Source: JBFMAI01 sp040755725 (GTDB lineage: Bacteria > Planctomycetota > Phycisphaerae > UBA1845 > Fen-1342). From it: a stretch of DNA of 64,000 bases. The stretch spans positions 62,001-126,000 of the forward strand of contig JBFMAI010000008.1 of assembly GCA_040755725.1 (NCBI GenBank), written 5' to 3'. Shown here piece by piece: positions 7,701 to 16,159 of this stretch (position 1 is its first letter; the number at the start of each line of letters is the position of its first letter). The notes under the pieces are model-generated. The model searched no databases. It was not told the origin of the DNA and saw only the letters and a program-made list of their open reading frames with translations. Both the position numbers and the translations under genes were made by a program.

Positions 7701-10493
7701 TCAAGTTTGGCGCGCGGTGCGAAACGCGGCCGCGCTGGCGGCGAGCGCGCCAGCGCCGCCGGCCAGAGTGTAGGCCCCGGCGGCCAGCAGCATGACCTCG
7801 CCGTATCCCCGCGTCATCGCAACGGCGATGGCGCCCGATGTCGCGACCACCGACGCTACGCCGTTGAGTCCCCACGCCCACGGCACGAGGTACGGGGCCT
7901 GTTGATCCAGACGCGTCAAGCCGGTGGGCATCGGCATGCCCATCAGAATGGCTGCGAGCACTGCTGTTGTCAGCAGTACCCACGGTCCCGTGAGGTCGGC
8001 TCCCCCCTCGGACCACGTGGTGACACGCAAGACAAGAGCCAACGCGGCGATGGCGAGGGGGGCCGGCCAGGTGTGTCGGCCGACGATGCGCCGGGCGGCG
8101 AGACTGCCGACGCCGCTGAGCAGTAGGACGCCGCCGATGACCGCGGCGCTGGCGATGACGGGGTCGCCGAGCCCGTGGATTGCCCGGCTGATGAGGGCCA
8201 TTTCGAGAGCCATGAAGCCGAGGCCGATGGCGGAGAAATATAGGAGCGTGAACGCCAGCACGCCGTGCGAGCAACGCGGGGCGCGCGTGATTCGACCCTC
8301 CCCCAACCCCTCCTCGCCGCAGCGAGTCGCCGCCGGCGACCTGGAAGGGAGGGGAGTTCGCGGCGCGGCCCCCGCTTCGTCCCCCCGTTCCCACGTTCCC
8401 CCGTTCCCACGTTCCCCCGTTCCCACTCTTCCACGGCGCCACGTTTCGCCAACGGCGAGGGGGAGCAGAATGAAAGCGACGGCCGCCGCCGCGCCAATGA
8501 GCAGCGCCGTGTACAGAAACAGCCGCCCGATCTCAACGCGCGTCAGCCACAGGTCGCCGTAGGTCTCCCGGAGGGCCCGCACCGCCGCCGGCTTGTAGAA
8601 ATCCCAGAAGAACGGGCGGTCGTCGCGCGCCGGCCGGATGTTGAGCAACCAGGCTTCGTAGAACGCGGCCCGCCGCGGCGAGAAGATCTCCCGGGCCGCG
8701 TGATGCATCCAATCCCACGGCTGCCCCGGCGGGCCGTCCAGTGCGTCGGGGCGGTTGACCTCCTCCGGCGGCAGGCCGTCGTACCATACGGGGGTGAGGT
8801 TCAATTCGTGCTGCGCCGCGCGCAGGGTGGTGCGTCGCGCGTCGTCCAGCGGCGTTTTGAGGGCCAGCGTGCAGACACCCAAGTAGTCACGCATCTGCAC
8901 GATGTGCCGCTCCGGCTGCGTGACGCCGAGAGATTCCAGCGCTTCCGTCAGTGTGGCCAGCAGGCGGATATTGTCGCGCGGCGGCGACTGGATGCCGCGG
9001 GATATCGCCAGGACGCCGGCGTCGGATAGCGCCCGGATCGCGGCGGCGAAGCCCTCCACCGTGGCGAGGTGGTCTTCCGCCAGCCCGCGTAGCCCCGCGC
9101 TGCCGACGCCGAGCCCCTCCAGCGACACCACCTGAATCAGGTCGTACGTCGCCGCCGGCGTGCGTGCGAGGAACCGCCGCGGATCGGTCGCGTGAAATCG
9201 GACCTCCGGCGCCGTGACCAGTGCCGGCGCGAACTCACGCAGCAGCGCGAGGATCGCGGCGTTCGGCTGCACGAGGTCGATGTACGCCGCCTCCTGCCGC
9301 CGCGCCAGCCACGCATTCGCCCCGCCGCTCTCGCCCAGCAGCAGCACGCGCGGCTGCCAGGATTCGTCCGACAGGGCTCTGTCCTGTCGCGCGAGAAGCA
9401 GCCGGTACGGCAGGGCCATGAGCGTATCGTCGAGGACCGCGGCCTCCGCCGGCGCGTCGATGCGCAAGACCGACCCCGCCGGGTCGCCGTTGACCAGCAG
9501 GCTGTACATCGGTGGCGGCCGTCTTGTCAGTGCCAGGAACGGCAGGTCATGGAAGCGGTCGCTTTCGTAGAGCTCGACGTAGCCGTGCGGGTCGGCGCGG
9601 GCCGCGACCCGCCGCGCTGAACCTTGCTCCACCAGGCGCTGCACGTGAGCGGCGTACTTGTGCTCGTCGTACGCGGGCCGCAGCGGCCACATGATCCCAA
9701 GGGCAACCGACAAGGCCGCGACGGCGGAGACAAGGCCCATGCGACGGGCGAGCGTCGGGCCCGGCACGAGGGCCGCGGCCAGCGCGGCCAGTGCGACGGA
9801 TGGCCAGAACGTGTGTTCCAGCGACACGCGCGACAGCAGCAGCACCGCCCCGACCGCCCCCGCGCCGCTGCCGAGCAGATTGGCTGCATAGACACGCCCG
9901 ACGCGCGGCCCCGCCGTCATCAGCGCGGCCCCTAGAAACGTCCCCCCGAGCAGGAACGGCACGAACGCCACCAGCCAGTACAGCGACCACCACCCGACCT
10001 GCGACCACAAGTCCGCCGGGATGAACCGGGCGGTGACGGGCAGCAGCGTGGCCGCGCGCGGCAAGGCGAGCAGCGCCAGGGTCAGCGCGACCGCCAGCCA
10101 CCGCAGCGTGCCCGCGGCTTGCTTGCGTACGCGGCGCTCGAAGATTGCCAGCAGCGTCCCGCTGGCGCCGAAACCCAGCAGCGCCACGCTGATGACCAGG
10201 AAGCCGAAATGGTGCCAGCGCTCGACCACCAGCCGCCGCATGAGCACCACTTCGTACGCGATCAGCCCGGCGGCCAGCAGAGCGACGGCGAGGAGGATTG
10301 CAGGGCCGGCTTGCGCCGCGCGCGGCCCTTCGGCGACCTGCTGCGTTGTGGAATCGTCTGTCTGCCCTTCATTCAGTTGAGGAAGGGGCAATGGGTTGGT
10401 CGCCAGTGGTTCCGACCCTCCTCCAACCCCTCCTCGCCGCAGCGAGTCGCCGCCGGCGACCTGGAAGGGAGGGGGGTTTGCGGAGCGCGTCAC
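7701..10493 (-). CDS. Membrane protein with central spermidine-synthase-like domain; repeat absorbed in frame (930 aa)
   Basis: Polytopic membrane protein: hydrophobic segments from about residue 65 to 290, a central Rossmann-like SAM or decarboxy-SAM domain of the spermidine synthase type (PRVLLLGESGGANAW, then YDLIQVVSLEGLGVGSAGL), then more membrane segments to the C-terminus. This matches MFS/spermidine-synthase fusions common in planctomycetes and others; true polyamine synthesis is unproven. Two oddities: residues about 704-760 are translated from an 8-base tandem array plus a family A repeat (8293-8440), and the first 25 residues after the GTG at 10493 are translated from another family A copy. 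The true start may be downstream, for example TTG at 10391, just before the first membrane helix at about 10340. Follows the pcm gene by 20 bases. Confidence 0.75.
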   Translation of the reverse strand: MTRSANPPPFQVAGGDSLRRGGVGGGSEPLATNPLPLPQLNEGQTDDSTTQQVAEGPRAAQAGPAILLAVALLAAGLIAYEVVLMRRLVVERWHHFGFLVISVALLGFGASGTLLAIFERRVRKQAAGTLRWLAVALTLALLALPRAATLLPVTARFIPADLWSQVGWWSLYWLVAFVPFLLGGTFLGAALMTAGPRVGRVYAANLLGSGAGAVGAVLLLSRVSLEHTFWPSVALAALAAALVPGPTLARRMGLVSAVAALSVALGIMWPLRPAYDEHKYAAHVQRLVEQGSARRVAARADPHGYVELYESDRFHDLPFLALTRRPPPMYSLLVNGDPAGSVLRIDAPAEAAVLDDTLMALPYRLLLARQDRALSDESWQPRVLLLGESGGANAWLARRQEAAYIDLVQPNAAILALLREFAPALVTAPEVRFHATDPRRFLARTPAATYDLIQVVSLEGLGVGSAGLRGLAEDHLATVEGFAAAIRALSDAGVLAISRGIQSPPRDNIRLLATLTEALESLGVTQPERHIVQMRDYLGVCTLALKTPLDDARRTTLRAAQHELNLTPVWYDGLPPEEVNRPDALDGPPGQPWDWMHHAAREIFSPRRAAFYEAWLLNIRPARDDRPFFWDFYKPAAVRALRETYGDLWLTRVEIGRLFLYTALLIGAAAAVAFILLPLAVGETWRRGRVGTGERGNGGTWERGDEAGAAPRTPLPSRSPAATRCGEEGLGEGRITRAPRCSHGVLAFTLLYFSAIGLGFMALEMALISRAIHGLGDPVIASAAVIGGVLLLSGVGSLAARRIVGRHTWPAPLAIAALALVLRVTTWSEGGADLTGPWVLLTTAVLAAILMGMPMPTGLTRLDQQAPYLVPWAWGLNGVASVVATSGAIAVAMTRGYGEVMLLAAGAYTLAGGAGALAASAAAFRTARQT
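8293..8362. repeat. Dispersed repeat family A, long form, inside a reading frame
   Basis: A 70-base copy with the hairpin arms separated by CCTCGCCGCAGCGAGTCGCC-type sequence. It is almost identical to the copy at 10413-10483 and is read through in frame by the minus-strand membrane protein gene. Confidence 0.85.
8386..8430. repeat. Tandem 8-base array (CGTTCCCA/CGTTCCCC)
   Basis: Five consecutive 8-base units alternating CGTTCCCA and CGTTCCCC, next to the family A repeat and inside the same reading frame. On the minus strand it encodes a GTGERGNGG-like low-complexity peptide between transmembrane segments. Confidence 0.85.
10413..10483. repeat. Dispersed repeat family A, long form, at a gene start
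   Basis: Near-identical to 8293-8362. It falls between the GTG at 10493 and the first conserved membrane helix of the minus-strand gene, so it forms either the extreme N-terminus or the 5' leader. Its minus-strand sequence contains GGAGGAGGG, a Shine-Dalgarno-like block. Confidence 0.85.
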
Positions 10494-10512
10494 GGCGTTT
10501 CGATCTTTCCCG

Positions 10513-11472
10513 TCATGGTTTCTCGATTTTGCCCGTCATGGGCACGAACCGCACCGGCAACACGTTGCGGCTGCGTCGGGCCCCGTCTGGTTCCTTCGTC
10601 AACACGAGCAGTCGCTGCGTCTCGTACACCCCGCCGATCGGGATCACCATCCGCCCCCCGGGTTTGAGCTGGTCCCACAGCGGCGGCGGGACGTGGCCGG
10701 CGGCACACGTGACGATGATGCCGTCGAACGGGGCCCCGTCCGGCCACCCGTCGTATCCGTCGCCGGCCTTCGTCTGCACGGTCCTGTAGCCGAGGCGGTC
10801 CAGCCGCGCGGCCGCGTCGCGCAGCAGTGGCTCGATGATCTCAATCGTGTACACGTACGGCGTCAGATCGGCGAGCACGGCGGCCTGGTAGCCCGAGCCG
10901 GTGCCGATCTCCAGCACGCGGTCGCCCGGCCGCACCTCCAGCAACGCGGTCATCAGGGCGACGATGTACGGCTGGGAGATGGTCTGGCCGTGGCCGATCG
11001 GCAGCGGCGTGTCGTCGTACGCGCTGCCCCGCCGGGCGGACGGGACGAACTCATGGCGCGGGACGGCCCGCATCGCCGTCAGCACCTCCGCGTCCTTGAC
11101 CGCGTCGCGGAACACGTCGTCGCGGGCGATTTGCGCGTCCACCATCCGGTCGCGCTCGCGCTGGTGCTCGGTGAAGCGCGGCCGCGGCCACTGGAGTCGG
11201 CCCGCGTCGTCGCGCATCACGAGTTCAGAGAATGCCGCGGGCTGCGTCGTCGGTTGTGTCCCCGGGGCGGGCTGTGCCGATCGTGGGGTTGGTTCCTGCG
11301 GCGTCCCAAGCAGGAGCGGGAGCAGCAGCGCAATGGCGATCAGAATCAGGGCCGAAACGAGCAGCGGGCGCCATGGCAGTACAACGTCCCGCCGTTGGTA
11401 GCGGCCCCCTGCGCCGGGTGGGGGCGTATGAGTGGTGCCGGCGGAGCGCTCGGGATAGGGTTGCTTGGCCAT
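10513..11472 (-). CDS. pcm: Protein-L-isoaspartate O-methyltransferase, membrane-anchored (319 aa)
   Basis: Repairs isoaspartyl residues using S-adenosylmethionine. The catalytic domain (about residues 110-315) has the SAM-binding VLEIGTGSGYQAAVLA motif, the Pcm-specific PIGHGQTISQPYIVALM substrate segment, and DGIIVTCAAGHVPPPLWDQL followed by GGRMVIPIG. Unusually for the family (about 210-220 aa) there is a 100-residue N-terminal extension with one transmembrane helix (WRPLLVSALILIAIALLLPL) and a Pro/Thr/Gln-rich linker, suggesting action outside the cytoplasmic membrane. Start: ATG at 11472 behind GGGAGGTG six bases away; the open frame continues 45 codons further upstream but without support. 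Likely co-transcribed with the downstream membrane protein gene. Confidence 0.9.
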   Translation of the reverse strand: MAKQPYPERSAGTTHTPPPGAGGRYQRRDVVLPWRPLLVSALILIAIALLLPLLLGTPQEPTPRSAQPAPGTQPTTQPAAFSELVMRDDAGRLQWPRPRFTEHQRERDRMVDAQIARDDVFRDAVKDAEVLTAMRAVPRHEFVPSARRGSAYDDTPLPIGHGQTISQPYIVALMTALLEVRPGDRVLEIGTGSGYQAAVLADLTPYVYTIEIIEPLLRDAAARLDRLGYRTVQTKAGDGYDGWPDGAPFDGIIVTCAAGHVPPPLWDQLKPGGRMVIPIGGVYETQRLLVLTKEPDGARRSRNVLPVRFVPMTGKIEKP

Positions 11473-11611
11473 GACAGCACCTCCCGACCGGGTCGCCCCC
11501 ATTATTGTACGGTGCAGGCGAGCAGTAGAATACGGTTCGCCGCCGGTCGGGAGTGATCGGTGACCGTTGTGCGCCCCGCGTGCGGTTCCTTCGGCGTCCT
11601 GGAGCAAAACG

Positions 11612-13345
11612 ATGAATACTCGCCGATGTCATGGCGACGTTGGGCGTCAACCGCTGGTTGTCGCCCCGGCTCGTGCGGACCGCTCCCTCACGGTCGCGGC
11701 TCGGATTGGGAGCCTCGCGCTCCTGCTCTGGGCTGGCGCCAGTGCTGCGCAAGCCGCGCCGGGTGACGTGAAGCGCACGCTCGACGCGCCGTGCAAGTAC
11801 CCCGCCGGCTTGGCCACGGACGGCGCGCATCTGTTCGTCGTGGACTGGCGCGAGGCCCGGATTCACCAGGTCACCGCGGCGGACGGCCATGTCGTGCGGT
11901 CGCTCGACGCGCCGACGCTGCGGCCGCACGGGTTGGCCTGCGACGGCGACACACTGTACGTCTCCGACGACCACACCGGCCGCGTCTTTGCGCTGAGCAT
12001 TCCCGGTAATCGCGTGCGGAACGTCTTCGAGCCCCCCGGTCCCCAGCCGGTCGGGCTGGCGGCCTCCGGCGACGCGCTGTTCCTGTTGGAAGGCCGGTCG
12101 GGTCGCATTTACAAGGTGATGCCGGAGGACGGCACGATCTTGCAGGATTTCCCGGCCCCGACGCCGACGTCCGCCGGCCTCGCCTGGGACGGGACATACC
12201 TGTGGGTTTCCGATCGCGTCAAGGATGAGCTCTACGTCGTTGAGCCGAAGGACGGACTGGTGGTGGGCATTGTGGCCGCGCCGGGGCCGTACCCCGCCGG
12301 GCTGGCGTGGCTAGACGGGCACCTGTGGAACGTGGACTTCCAGACCCGCAAGCTGTACGAGCTCGCCGTGCGCGACGACGTGCAGTGCCAAGTGCGCGAG
12401 CCGCGCCGCGCCCGCGTCGAATACCTCTGGACGCTGTACAACTACGGCCCCGGCGACCTGCTCGACCTGACCGTCCACGTCGCCTTGCCGGCCAAGCTGC
12501 CCGGACAGGAACTCCTGTCGGAGATTCAGTTCACCGAGGCGCCCGCCGAGATCGTCACGGACCGCTACGGCCAGCGGTGTGCCTTGTATCGCTTCGACCG
12601 TGTCGCCGCCGGCACGCGGCTGCAACGCGGCTACCACGTGGACGCGCAGGTCTCCGCGGTTCGCTATCTCATCTTCCCCGAGCAGACCGGGACGCTGGCC
12701 GACATTCCGGCGGAGATACGCGATCAGTATACGACCGACGGTTCGCGCTACCGGATCGACTCGCCGTTCATCCGTAAGACGGTGAAGGAGGTGGTCGGCG
12801 ACGAGCCGAATTGCTACTGGATCGCCCGCAAGCTCTACAACTACGTGATCGGTAGGCTGGAATACGAGATGGTCGGCGGGTGGGACGTGCCGGAGGTCGT
12901 CCTGAAACGCGGCACGGGCTCGTGCTCGGAGTACACCTTCGCGTTCATCGCCTTGTGCCGGGCCGCCGGGTTGCCTGCCCGCTACCAGGGCAGCGTGGTC
13001 GTCCGCGGCGACGACGCGAGCATCGACGAAGCCCATCACCGCTGGGCCGAAATCTACTTGCCAAACTGCGGCTGGGTGCCGGTGGACGCAAACCGCGGCG
13101 ACGCGAAGCTGCCCGCCGATCAGGCCCGCGGCTTCGGCGAGCTGTCCAACCGCTTTCTCATCACGACGCAGAGCGGCGGGGACTCCGAGTACCTTGCGTG
13201 GAGCTACAACGCCTTCGTGAAGTACCAAGCCACCGGTTACTGCCATGTGGACGAGGAAAGCTACGGCTTCTGGGAGCCCCTGCCGACGTCCCAACCCGCT
13301 TCCGCCCCCGCCGAAGCGACGGTCCGCCCCGGCTGCCAGCCGTAG
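11612..13345 (+). CDS. Secreted beta-propeller protein with C-terminal transglutaminase-like domain (577 aa)
   Basis: N-terminal signal segment ends near AAQAAPGDV. Residues about 45-265 form five to six short repeats of about 45 residues of the type PAGLATDGAHLFVVDW / PHGLACDGDTLYVSDD / PVGLAASGDALFLLEG, a NHL/YVTN-like propeller. The C-terminal part (from about residue 400) is a transglutaminase-like cysteine peptidase domain with Cys438 in GTGSCSEYTFAF, His475/His476 in EAHHRWAEIYL and Asp492 in VPVDANRGD as the expected catalytic residues. The start at ATG 11612 has GGAG seven bases upstream. The gene is divergent from pcm and convergent with the next gene. Could be a peptidase or cross-linking enzyme acting in the periplasm; propeller may bind a partner. 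Confidence 0.85.
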   Translation: MNTRRCHGDVGRQPLVVAPARADRSLTVAARIGSLALLLWAGASAAQAAPGDVKRTLDAPCKYPAGLATDGAHLFVVDWREARIHQVTAADGHVVRSLDAPTLRPHGLACDGDTLYVSDDHTGRVFALSIPGNRVRNVFEPPGPQPVGLAASGDALFLLEGRSGRIYKVMPEDGTILQDFPAPTPTSAGLAWDGTYLWVSDRVKDELYVVEPKDGLVVGIVAAPGPYPAGLAWLDGHLWNVDFQTRKLYELAVRDDVQCQVREPRRARVEYLWTLYNYGPGDLLDLTVHVALPAKLPGQELLSEIQFTEAPAEIVTDRYGQRCALYRFDRVAAGTRLQRGYHVDAQVSAVRYLIFPEQTGTLADIPAEIRDQYTTDGSRYRIDSPFIRKTVKEVVGDEPNCYWIARKLYNYVIGRLEYEMVGGWDVPEVVLKRGTGSCSEYTFAFIALCRAAGLPARYQGSVVVRGDDASIDEAHHRWAEIYLPNCGWVPVDANRGDAKLPADQARGFGELSNRFLITTQSGGDSEYLAWSYNAFVKYQATGYCHVDEESYGFWEPLPTSQPASAPAEATVRPGCQP

Positions 13346-13381
13346 CGGACCGCGCCCCGGCACGCCCGTGACCATCCGATA

Positions 13382-13419
13382 CCCCCCTCCCTCTCAGGGA
13401 GGGGTTGGGGGAGGGTCGA
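13382..13419. repeat. Dispersed hairpin repeat family A between convergent genes
   Basis: CCCCCCTCCCTCTCAGGGAG followed by GGGTTGGGGGAGGGTCG. CCCTCCCT pairs with AGGGAGGG. It lies 37 bases after the stop of the propeller gene and 74 bases before the end of the convergent gene, in the position of a bidirectional terminator. Confidence 0.8.
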
Positions 13420-13492
13420 AATCCACACTCGGCATCGTGCTGGCGGTACTCGGCACCTCGTGCGACGGGAATCTTGGGGGGCTTCTCGTCGG

Positions 13493-15763
13493 TCACTGGG
13501 CCGACGCCGCTCCCTCAAACCGCGCCAACGCGGTCTCCAGGTCCTTCAGCCCACTGCCGCCGGCCTTGCGGCACAACTCTATGGCCCTCTTCTCCAGCTC
13601 GATCGCGCGGGCGGTGCTGCCGGTCTCGAACTCCGCCAGCGCCAACGTGTCCAGGAATGCCCACACGGCGTGTTGGCTCAGCTCGTTCGATCGCCGGGCC
13701 AGACGCAGCGCGAGGTCGTTGTACTTGTGCTGGTACTTCTTCTCGGTCAGCAACTCCCACGCAAAGTTGTTCAACTCATTGACATCGTCCTTCAGGCCGA
13801 CGTACAGCGCCTCGGCCACTTCCGCCGCGGCGGCCGGATCATCCTTGCGGACCGCCAGGATGTCGAACTTCCGGCGCAGGGCCTTGGTGTCGCCCGGCTG
13901 GGCGGTGAGCTGCTGATCCAGCAGCGCCAGCGCCTTGTCCCAGTCCTTCTCGCGGACGGCCCGGGTCACGTCCTGCTGCGTCTGCTCGCCGCGGCGCTGC
14001 TCGGTGAGCATCTGGCTTACCAGGCCGCTGACATCCGGTACGCCGGCCACCGCCAGCGCCAGCCGGAGCATCTCGCTGGAGTGCTCGACGGTCAGCAGGG
14101 CCGTGGTCTCGGTGAGCAGCGGGGCGAACGGGGCGACCTCGGCGGCGTCCGCGCCGGACATGTAGCGTTTGGCCACCGCGAGGCACCGGCCGGGGTGCGC
14201 GAGCACGGCGAGCGTCGTGTTTGGTCCCAAGCGGCCGAGCGGACCGGCCAAGCCCGCATCATCAAGCACCGACGGCCCATCGCGCAGCGACTTGAGGCAC
14301 CGCTCCAGGGCGGACTCGGTGGTGGCCACGAGCAGGCTGTGTCCCACCGTGGCCATGTGGACCGTCACGCCCTCGTGGCAACGGTAGCTGCGCACCGACA
14401 CGCCGCCCATGTCGCGCGCCGTGCCCTCCAACGACGGTGCGCCGCCCGCGACGCTCGCGATCCCCAGCATCTGCTGCCATAGAACCTGCGACTTCGCCGG
14501 ATCGTTGACCGTGATGACAGCGGCTACATCGGGGACCGGCCCTTGGGGCTCGCCAACCGGCGGCATGACGCAGATGGCGATGCCGTTGATGTTCGCAAAT
14601 AGCTCACGCCCGAGATCCAGGGCGGTCACGATCGGCGGTCCGGCGTCGGCTGACGCAGCTGGCGTGGCGTACTGCGCCGGCGCCGCGTTCATGGCCAGGG
14701 CCAGCAAGGCAGCCGACCCGGCGGGCACGCCGCGCAGTGTAGCCGGATCGATGGCCGGCCGCCGCAGGAAGTTGTACACGAGGTTACGGTGCCCCTTGTC
14801 GAGCCGCAGAGCGAGTTCGAGGACCACGCCCTGATCGCTGAGGTCGAACCGCCCGGACAGCGACCGCACGCTCTGGGGATCGAGCAGGGCGCGCACCAGG
14901 GCCATCTCGCGGCTTTGGGCGGCCCCCGCCATCGCCACGTTCAACAGCGGCATCAAGGGCTTGGGGTTCACGCAGAAGAACAGCAGCGCATCGCCGCGTT
15001 GCTTGAGGATATCGGCCATCTCGGGGCTGGCGGCCAGGGACGGGGCGCCGGCATCCTTGGTTCGTTCGATGACGGCCTCAATCTCGGCCGGGCTTGTGGC
15101 CGCGATCACAAGTCGTTTTGTGAGTGTGACATAGATTCCTTCGACGCGGTAGGTCGGGTGGCCGTCGATTGGATCCACCACGTCGCTTTGGACGGGCAAC
15201 GCGGTCTCGATGAGTCCTCGGATCAGCTCCACATCCCCCGGGTGAAGCACGGCCACCCCCATTGGCTGCTGCCGTGTCGGATCGAAGCCGGTAATTGCCA
15301 GGGCGCAACCGCGCACGCCCAGCAGCGCGTTGACGACCTCCGGGCTGATTGCGAAGCGATTCTGCCCCGGAGCCGGCGGTGGGCCGCCAGGCGTGGCGAG
15401 CAGCCCCATCTTCTCCAGGAGCTTACCGAGCCGCTCGCCCGGCCGATTCAGCTCGACGAAGGCCAGCGGCTCGGGCGGCAACAGACGCGCAAAGTCAGTG
15501 GCGGCAAGCTCTTCCTGGCATGCCGCCAGCCGGCCCTTGGCCTCCGACCGCAGTTCGGCCGGCGCCCCGCCGGTCTCCACTACCTGAGCATATAGCTTGG
15601 CAGCGGCGGCGAAGTCGCCCTTTGTCTGCTCCAGGTAGAAGGCCTCGTGCAACCGCTGGGCCGGCGTCTGCCCCGAAGCAGCGGTGCCGGCGGCTGCCAG
15701 CGCCACCAGCGCCGCCGCCAAGCCGCGCAGAATCAGCGAATGAAGCAGTGGAAATGGATACAT
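13493..15763 (-). CDS. Secreted protein of unknown function with C-terminal TPR-like repeats (756 aa)
   Basis: Signal peptide at the N-terminus (LRGLAAALVALAAAGTAASG). The next 30 residues (LHEAFYLEQTKGDFAAAAKLYAQVV) look like one TPR helix pair. The long middle (about 100-560) alternates hydrophobic strands and helices without motifs I can name, and resembles the uncharacterised planctomycete proteins that carry tandem DUF3352-type modules. The last 200 residues are helical (KDWDKALALLDQQLTAQPGD, NELSQHAVWAFLDTLALAEFETGSTARAIELEKRAIEL) and are TPR-like. AGGAGG precedes the ATG on the minus strand. Divergent from the DUF1573 gene. Likely periplasmic, function unknown. Confidence 0.8.
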   Translation of the reverse strand: MYPFPLLHSLILRGLAAALVALAAAGTAASGQTPAQRLHEAFYLEQTKGDFAAAAKLYAQVVETGGAPAELRSEAKGRLAACQEELAATDFARLLPPEPLAFVELNRPGERLGKLLEKMGLLATPGGPPPAPGQNRFAISPEVVNALLGVRGCALAITGFDPTRQQPMGVAVLHPGDVELIRGLIETALPVQSDVVDPIDGHPTYRVEGIYVTLTKRLVIAATSPAEIEAVIERTKDAGAPSLAASPEMADILKQRGDALLFFCVNPKPLMPLLNVAMAGAAQSREMALVRALLDPQSVRSLSGRFDLSDQGVVLELALRLDKGHRNLVYNFLRRPAIDPATLRGVPAGSAALLALAMNAAPAQYATPAASADAGPPIVTALDLGRELFANINGIAICVMPPVGEPQGPVPDVAAVITVNDPAKSQVLWQQMLGIASVAGGAPSLEGTARDMGGVSVRSYRCHEGVTVHMATVGHSLLVATTESALERCLKSLRDGPSVLDDAGLAGPLGRLGPNTTLAVLAHPGRCLAVAKRYMSGADAAEVAPFAPLLTETTALLTVEHSSEMLRLALAVAGVPDVSGLVSQMLTEQRRGEQTQQDVTRAVREKDWDKALALLDQQLTAQPGDTKALRRKFDILAVRKDDPAAAAEVAEALYVGLKDDVNELNNFAWELLTEKKYQHKYNDLALRLARRSNELSQHAVWAFLDTLALAEFETGSTARAIELEKRAIELCRKAGGSGLKDLETALARFEGAASAQ

Positions 15764-16021
15764 TCCTGAACCTCCTGGCCTGTGTCCGGGGCGAGAACGC
15801 CGACGTCATCGCTTCCCAAACCAACGACGGCATGGCGTCGTGCCGCGTTGCCGGGGAGCCGTCGCGGTCGGCCCAGGGGCCCCACGCCCGCGGTCCGGCC
15901 GCGACCTGACCACTTCGCGCGGGTATTCGGCCCGGGCCGCGGCTTATTCGCGAGTTCCTCGGAGTCAGACCCGCCCCCGCCGGCGGGGTTGGCTGATACG
16001 GGGGTATTCCTCTGTCCGCTC

Positions 16022-16050
16022 TTGGGTGGACGGAAGGAAACGTGTAGAAT
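16022..16050 (+). promoter_or_regulatory. Putative sigma-70 promoter for the DUF1573 lipoprotein gene
   Basis: TTGGGT at 16022-16027 and TAGAAT at 16045-16050 with a 17-base spacer, about 110 bases upstream of the chosen start. The rest of the 15764-16159 spacer shows nothing else I recognise. Confidence 0.45.
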
Positions 16051-16159
16051 ACAAAGTTCGGTTGCGCTAGGCTGCGGCCTGGGCCGAGCCGATCAGAACG
16101 CGTGGATGGCAAAGGTGGACTTGGCACCTGAGGCCGTTTGCCCCGATGAGGACCTGGAT

